Assembly (NCBI GenBank): GCA_039587535.1
Contig: JBDHIF010000005.1
Location: 1 to 64,000 of the forward strand
Direction: 5' to 3'
Source: JAWLHJ01 sp039587535
GTDB lineage: Bacteria; Gemmatimonadota; Gemmatimonadetes; Longimicrobiales; Gaopeijiaceae
DNA length: 64,000 bases
Shown: piece by piece, positions 61,741-64,000 of the stretch
Position numbering within the stretch: position 1 is the stretch's first letter
Layout of the letters: the number at the start of each line of letters is the position of its first letter
Program-made: the position numbers and the translations under genes
Notes under the pieces: model-generated
Databases searched by the model: none
Told to the model about the DNA's origin: nothing
The model's input: only the letters and a program-made list of their open reading frames with translations

Positions 61741-62742
61741 TCAGTCCCTCGACGCCTTCCCGCCCGCGGGTTCGGTGTCCGCGGCCGGAAACGGGGGGAG
61801 CGTGCGGCTGCCGGCGGTCCAGGAAGTGATGCCGGCGGCGAACTCCGGATCCTGCATCTGGGGCCAGTACAAAGACCGGTCCGTCGGCAAGGGGAAGAAG
61901 GCTTCGGCCATTTCTTCGAGCGCGTCGGGGTGGTCCGCCGTGTGATCCGCCAAGGCCCTCCGGCGGACCCTCTTGGCCAGCTTCAGGTTGACGTCGCCAA
62001 CGGGATCGGCGTCCGCGGCTCGTGAGCTGCCGCGGTGGTTCAGGTATCCGATGACGCGCTCGAACGACACCTCGAAGTATCGATCCACCGTCGGATCCGG
62101 AAGATCGAAACGCGACTTGGCGAGGACCTGGGAAAACACCTTCTGCCAACGTTCGTAACCCTGGAACTGGATCATTCCGCGGAAGATCCGCCGGTTTGTC
62201 TGAAAGCTGAAGATGGTCCGACTCAGTACGTCGTCGAACAGGGTGTCGGCCTCGCTGTGATCGTGGTCCATGACCACGTGGCGCGCCAGAGACAGGAAAT
62301 CCTCACCGACATGCATGTCCATGCGGTGCTCCCAATACGCGTGCCCGAGTGCCTGCGTCGTGCTGGTGAGGAGCAGCTGCCTGGGCACGAATACATTGTG
62401 CGCGACGGTGTCCGCGGCCAGATGAGCCAGGTATCCATAGCCCACGGCGGCCAGACGCTCGTTCTCGGCGGAGGACAGGATCTCCTCTCCGATGGACCAG
62501 TCGTGACAGTGCCTTCCCGTCGGTACGTACTTCTTGGCGAACGAGATGTCCGCAGCCACCGAGCCATAGAGGAAGTGAAGGGGGTAGCGTTCGAGGATGG
62601 CGCGAATGGCCGGGGGCACGAGGTAGAGCGACGTGAGCACCGCTTCTCCGAGAGCCACATGCGTCGCTGGCCCCCACGCCCACGCCGTGTCGGGTTCCAC
62701 GAGCATCCAACCGACGGCGACCCACGCTCCACGGCGGAGCAT
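61741..62742 (-). CDS. Exported zinc-dependent phospholipase C-like protein
   Basis: A 333-residue protein of the bacterial PLC/P1 nuclease fold (Zn_dep_PLPC). A signal peptide of about 22 residues ends PDTAWA, leaving Trp as mature residue 1, as in Bacillus cereus PLC where the N-terminal Trp binds zinc. Further His/Asp-rich segments are GRHCHDWSIGEEI, AHLAADTVAHNVF and HRMDMHVGEDF, the expected ligands. Beyond these the last 150 residues are not typical. Start ATG 62742 gives the signal peptide; a longer start at 62850 overlaps the next gene and was not preferred. Lipid substrate unknown. Confidence 0.75.
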   Translation of the reverse strand: MLRRGAWVAVGWMLVEPDTAWAWGPATHVALGEAVLTSLYLVPPAIRAILERYPLHFLYGSVAADISFAKKYVPTGRHCHDWSIGEEILSSAENERLAAVGYGYLAHLAADTVAHNVFVPRQLLLTSTTQALGHAYWEHRMDMHVGEDFLSLARHVVMDHDHSEADTLFDDVLSRTIFSFQTNRRIFRGMIQFQGYERWQKVFSQVLAKSRFDLPDPTVDRYFEVSFERVIGYLNHRGSSRAADADPVGDVNLKLAKRVRRRALADHTADHPDALEEMAEAFFPLPTDRSLYWPQMQDPEFAAGITSWTAGSRTLPPFPAADTEPAGGKASRD

Positions 62743-62836
62743 CCGCCCCAGCCGCTGCCGGTGACGTGGGGCCCGAAGCCTGCCGAGCTCGCCGACGTCA
62801 CCCGATCGTCCCGAGCCCGACCCGGCGTCGGCTCGG

Positions 62837-63379
62837 CTACTGATCTGCATGAGGCAAACCGTCGTCGCTGACCGGCGGGACGGCCTCGGGCTCGCTAGAG
62901 TCCTCGGATCGCGAGGTCCCCCCTCTTCTGGCAACGGCGATGGATCGCGCGCCTTCGCGGATGCCATGGACGCCGGCGGCCGTGTCGAGGAACAGGACTT
63001 CGGCTTCCGCCTGTACGGTCTCGAGGAGCGCGTTGAACTCCTCCACCCGCGTCTCCATGTGGTCGGACGCCTGCTCCAGCCGCTCGCGCAGCGTCTCCAC
63101 CGCGGCGGTGACGTGCCGAACGTCCGCGCGCAGCGTGTCCGTGATGGACTCTACATTGTCGGAGATACTACGGGCCCGGTCGGACACCGGCCCGAAGTTC
63201 TGCCTGACTCCAATACGAAGCTCCCGGATGGTGGAGCGGACTTCCAGAACGGTGAGGATCAGGACCACCGCCAGGACGATCACCGCGAGACCCGTGACCA
63301 CGATGGCCAAGTCCGACGCGACACCGAGGGCGTCCCGCTGCAACACCACTTGAGGAACGGCTGCCTGGATCATGTGCAT
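62837..63379 (-). CDS. DUF948-like coiled-coil membrane protein
   Basis: A 180-residue protein. A hydrophobic helix (about residues 22-46) near the N-terminus anchors it; the remainder is a long coiled coil (about 48-140, RSISDNVESITDTLRADVRHVTAAVETLRERLEQ) and a short disordered tail. Size and layout match DUF948, found in many bacteria near cell-wall or stress genes, without known activity. ATG 63379 (or the second ATG at 63373). It is on the minus strand, divergent to murA. Confidence 0.65.
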   Translation of the reverse strand: MHMIQAAVPQVVLQRDALGVASDLAIVVTGLAVIVLAVVLILTVLEVRSTIRELRIGVRQNFGPVSDRARSISDNVESITDTLRADVRHVTAAVETLRERLEQASDHMETRVEEFNALLETVQAEAEVLFLDTAAGVHGIREGARSIAVARRGGTSRSEDSSEPEAVPPVSDDGLPHADQ

Positions 63380-63506
63380 GCTGAAGTGTAACCAGCACTG
63401 TCCGTGTTTATCCAGGCATGCGGCACGGACCTTGTCCGGTTGGTCGGGGTGCTACCCTCGTTCCTGCCAAGCCACCGTGCATCGATCATCTTCACCCCCC
63501 GAATCC

Positions 63507-64000
63507 ATGGGAAGCTTCCTCGTCGAAGGCGGACACCGGCTCCAGGGTCGGATCCGTCCCGCTGGCAACAAGAACGCAGCGCTGCCGTGTCTGGCGGCGA
63601 CGGTGCTGGCCTCGGAGCCGGTTACCCTCGAAAACGTTCCTCGTATCCGGGATGTCCTGACGTTCCTGGAGATCGTCGCTTCCCTCGGTGCGGATGTGCG
63701 CTGGGACGGGCCAAACGAGGTGACTGTGGACCCGCGCGGTGTCCGGAGTGGCGAGATCGATCGGGCTCTGGCCGAGCGCATCCGGGCGTCGCTTCTGTTG
63801 GCGGGACCGCTCCTGGCCCGCTTCGGAGACGTGGAGCTTCCGCCACCCGGTGGCGACGTGATCGGTCGCCGACGTCTGGACACGCATTTCCTGGCCTTCC
63901 AGGAGCTGGGCGCGGAGGTGGAGCTGAACGGGGGATTCCGGATCAGGGCCAAGAAGCTTCATGGTGGGGATTTCTTCCTGGACGAGCCCTCGGTCACCGG
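63507..64000 (+). CDS. murA: UDP-N-acetylglucosamine 1-carboxyvinyltransferase, N-terminal part
   Basis: The first 164 codons of MurA, cut by the window end. The enzyme adds enolpyruvate from PEP to UDP-GlcNAc, the first committed step of peptidoglycan synthesis. Seen: the opening FLVEGGHRLQGRIRPAGNKNAALP (about residues 4-27; the Lys-Asn pair that binds PEP), ENVPRIRDV (about 42-50), RIRASLLLAGPLL (about 91-103), and PPPGGDVIGRRRLDTH (about 112-127). The catalytic cysteine of the usual PGGCxIGxRP motif is replaced by Asp at residue 117. ATG 63507. Confidence 0.92.
   Translation, partial: MGSFLVEGGHRLQGRIRPAGNKNAALPCLAATVLASEPVTLENVPRIRDVLTFLEIVASLGADVRWDGPNEVTVDPRGVRSGEIDRALAERIRASLLLAGPLLARFGDVELPPPGGDVIGRRRLDTHFLAFQELGAEVELNGGFRIRAKKLHGGDFFLDEPSVT

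Noticed and set aside
62743..62967. A longer phospholipase C-like protein starting at 62967 or 62850.
   Set aside because: Both would place the signal peptide internally and overlap the upstream gene; 62742 gives a proper signal peptide.

Overview
The window is a GC-rich, gene-dense stretch of a bacterial chromosome made almost entirely of housekeeping genes. No insertion sequence, prophage, CRISPR array or tRNA was seen. Several traits point to Gemmatimonadota or a close relative, as an inference rather than a proof: a RpoD of about 283 residues without region 1.1, exported proteins cleaved near AAQ, a bacillithiol-type BshB1 deacetylase, a stand-alone MglA GTPase, a GlmU-like sugar nucleotidyltransferase of the Bacteroidota type, GatCAB, and a sensor kinase with an HQLGTP box. 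Both ends cut genes: rpsR on the left and murA on the right.

Layout. 1-3.0 kb: rpsR, a DUF2232 membrane protein, rplI, rsfS and a degenerate BY-kinase/ParA-like membrane-anchored protein whose stop overlaps the start of smc (3.0-6.5 kb). 6.6-9.0 kb: an MBL-fold hydrolase, DAHP synthase and YraN. 9.1-16.8 kb: SRP RNA with its own promoter, dnaX-ybaB-recR, a small membrane protein, mglA, pgsA-cinA and grpE-dnaJ. 16.8-27.3 kb is mostly minus strand: mnmA-iscS, then bshB1, two FtsX-type permeases, a periplasmic adaptor and a TolC-like protein (a MacAB-like exporter without an ATPase gene here), an exported protein and an odd creatininase homologue. A HIRAN-like small gene sits on the plus strand between the two minus-strand blocks. 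27.3-33.5 kb: a very large NtrY-like kinase, an RsbRD-like protein and a PLP decarboxylase. 33.6-36.5 kb (minus): split-alpha transhydrogenase pntAa-pntAb-pntB. 36.7-40.2 kb: comM, thpR and an NtrC/NtrX-type regulator. 40.2-40.9 kb: a frameshifted matrixin-like protease. 41-50.5 kb: lepB, sigA, rplM-rpsI, rpsB-tsf-pyrH-frr-cdsA-dxr-rseP (uppS missing from its usual place). 50.6-53.1 kb (minus): a WalJ-like MBL protein, a GlmU-like protein and a response regulator. 53.2-61.7 kb: a lipoprotein, serS, a sensor kinase, pcrA and gatCAB. 61.7-64 kb: a zinc phospholipase C-like protein, a DUF948-like protein and murA.

Most neighbours overlap by 1-8 bases or lie within 30 bases, so transcription is mostly polycistronic with translational coupling. 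Three genes (rsfS, cinA, the PLP decarboxylase) appear to start at CTG inside a CTGA stop/start overlap, the last with a textbook Shine-Dalgarno. Other items worth attention are a MurA with the fosfomycin-target cysteine replaced by aspartate, the pseudo-ATPase coupled to smc, the ATPase-less exporter operon, the HIRAN-only protein and the creatininase lacking two core motifs. I saw no clear candidate for a wholly new multi-gene system; these are the best leads.
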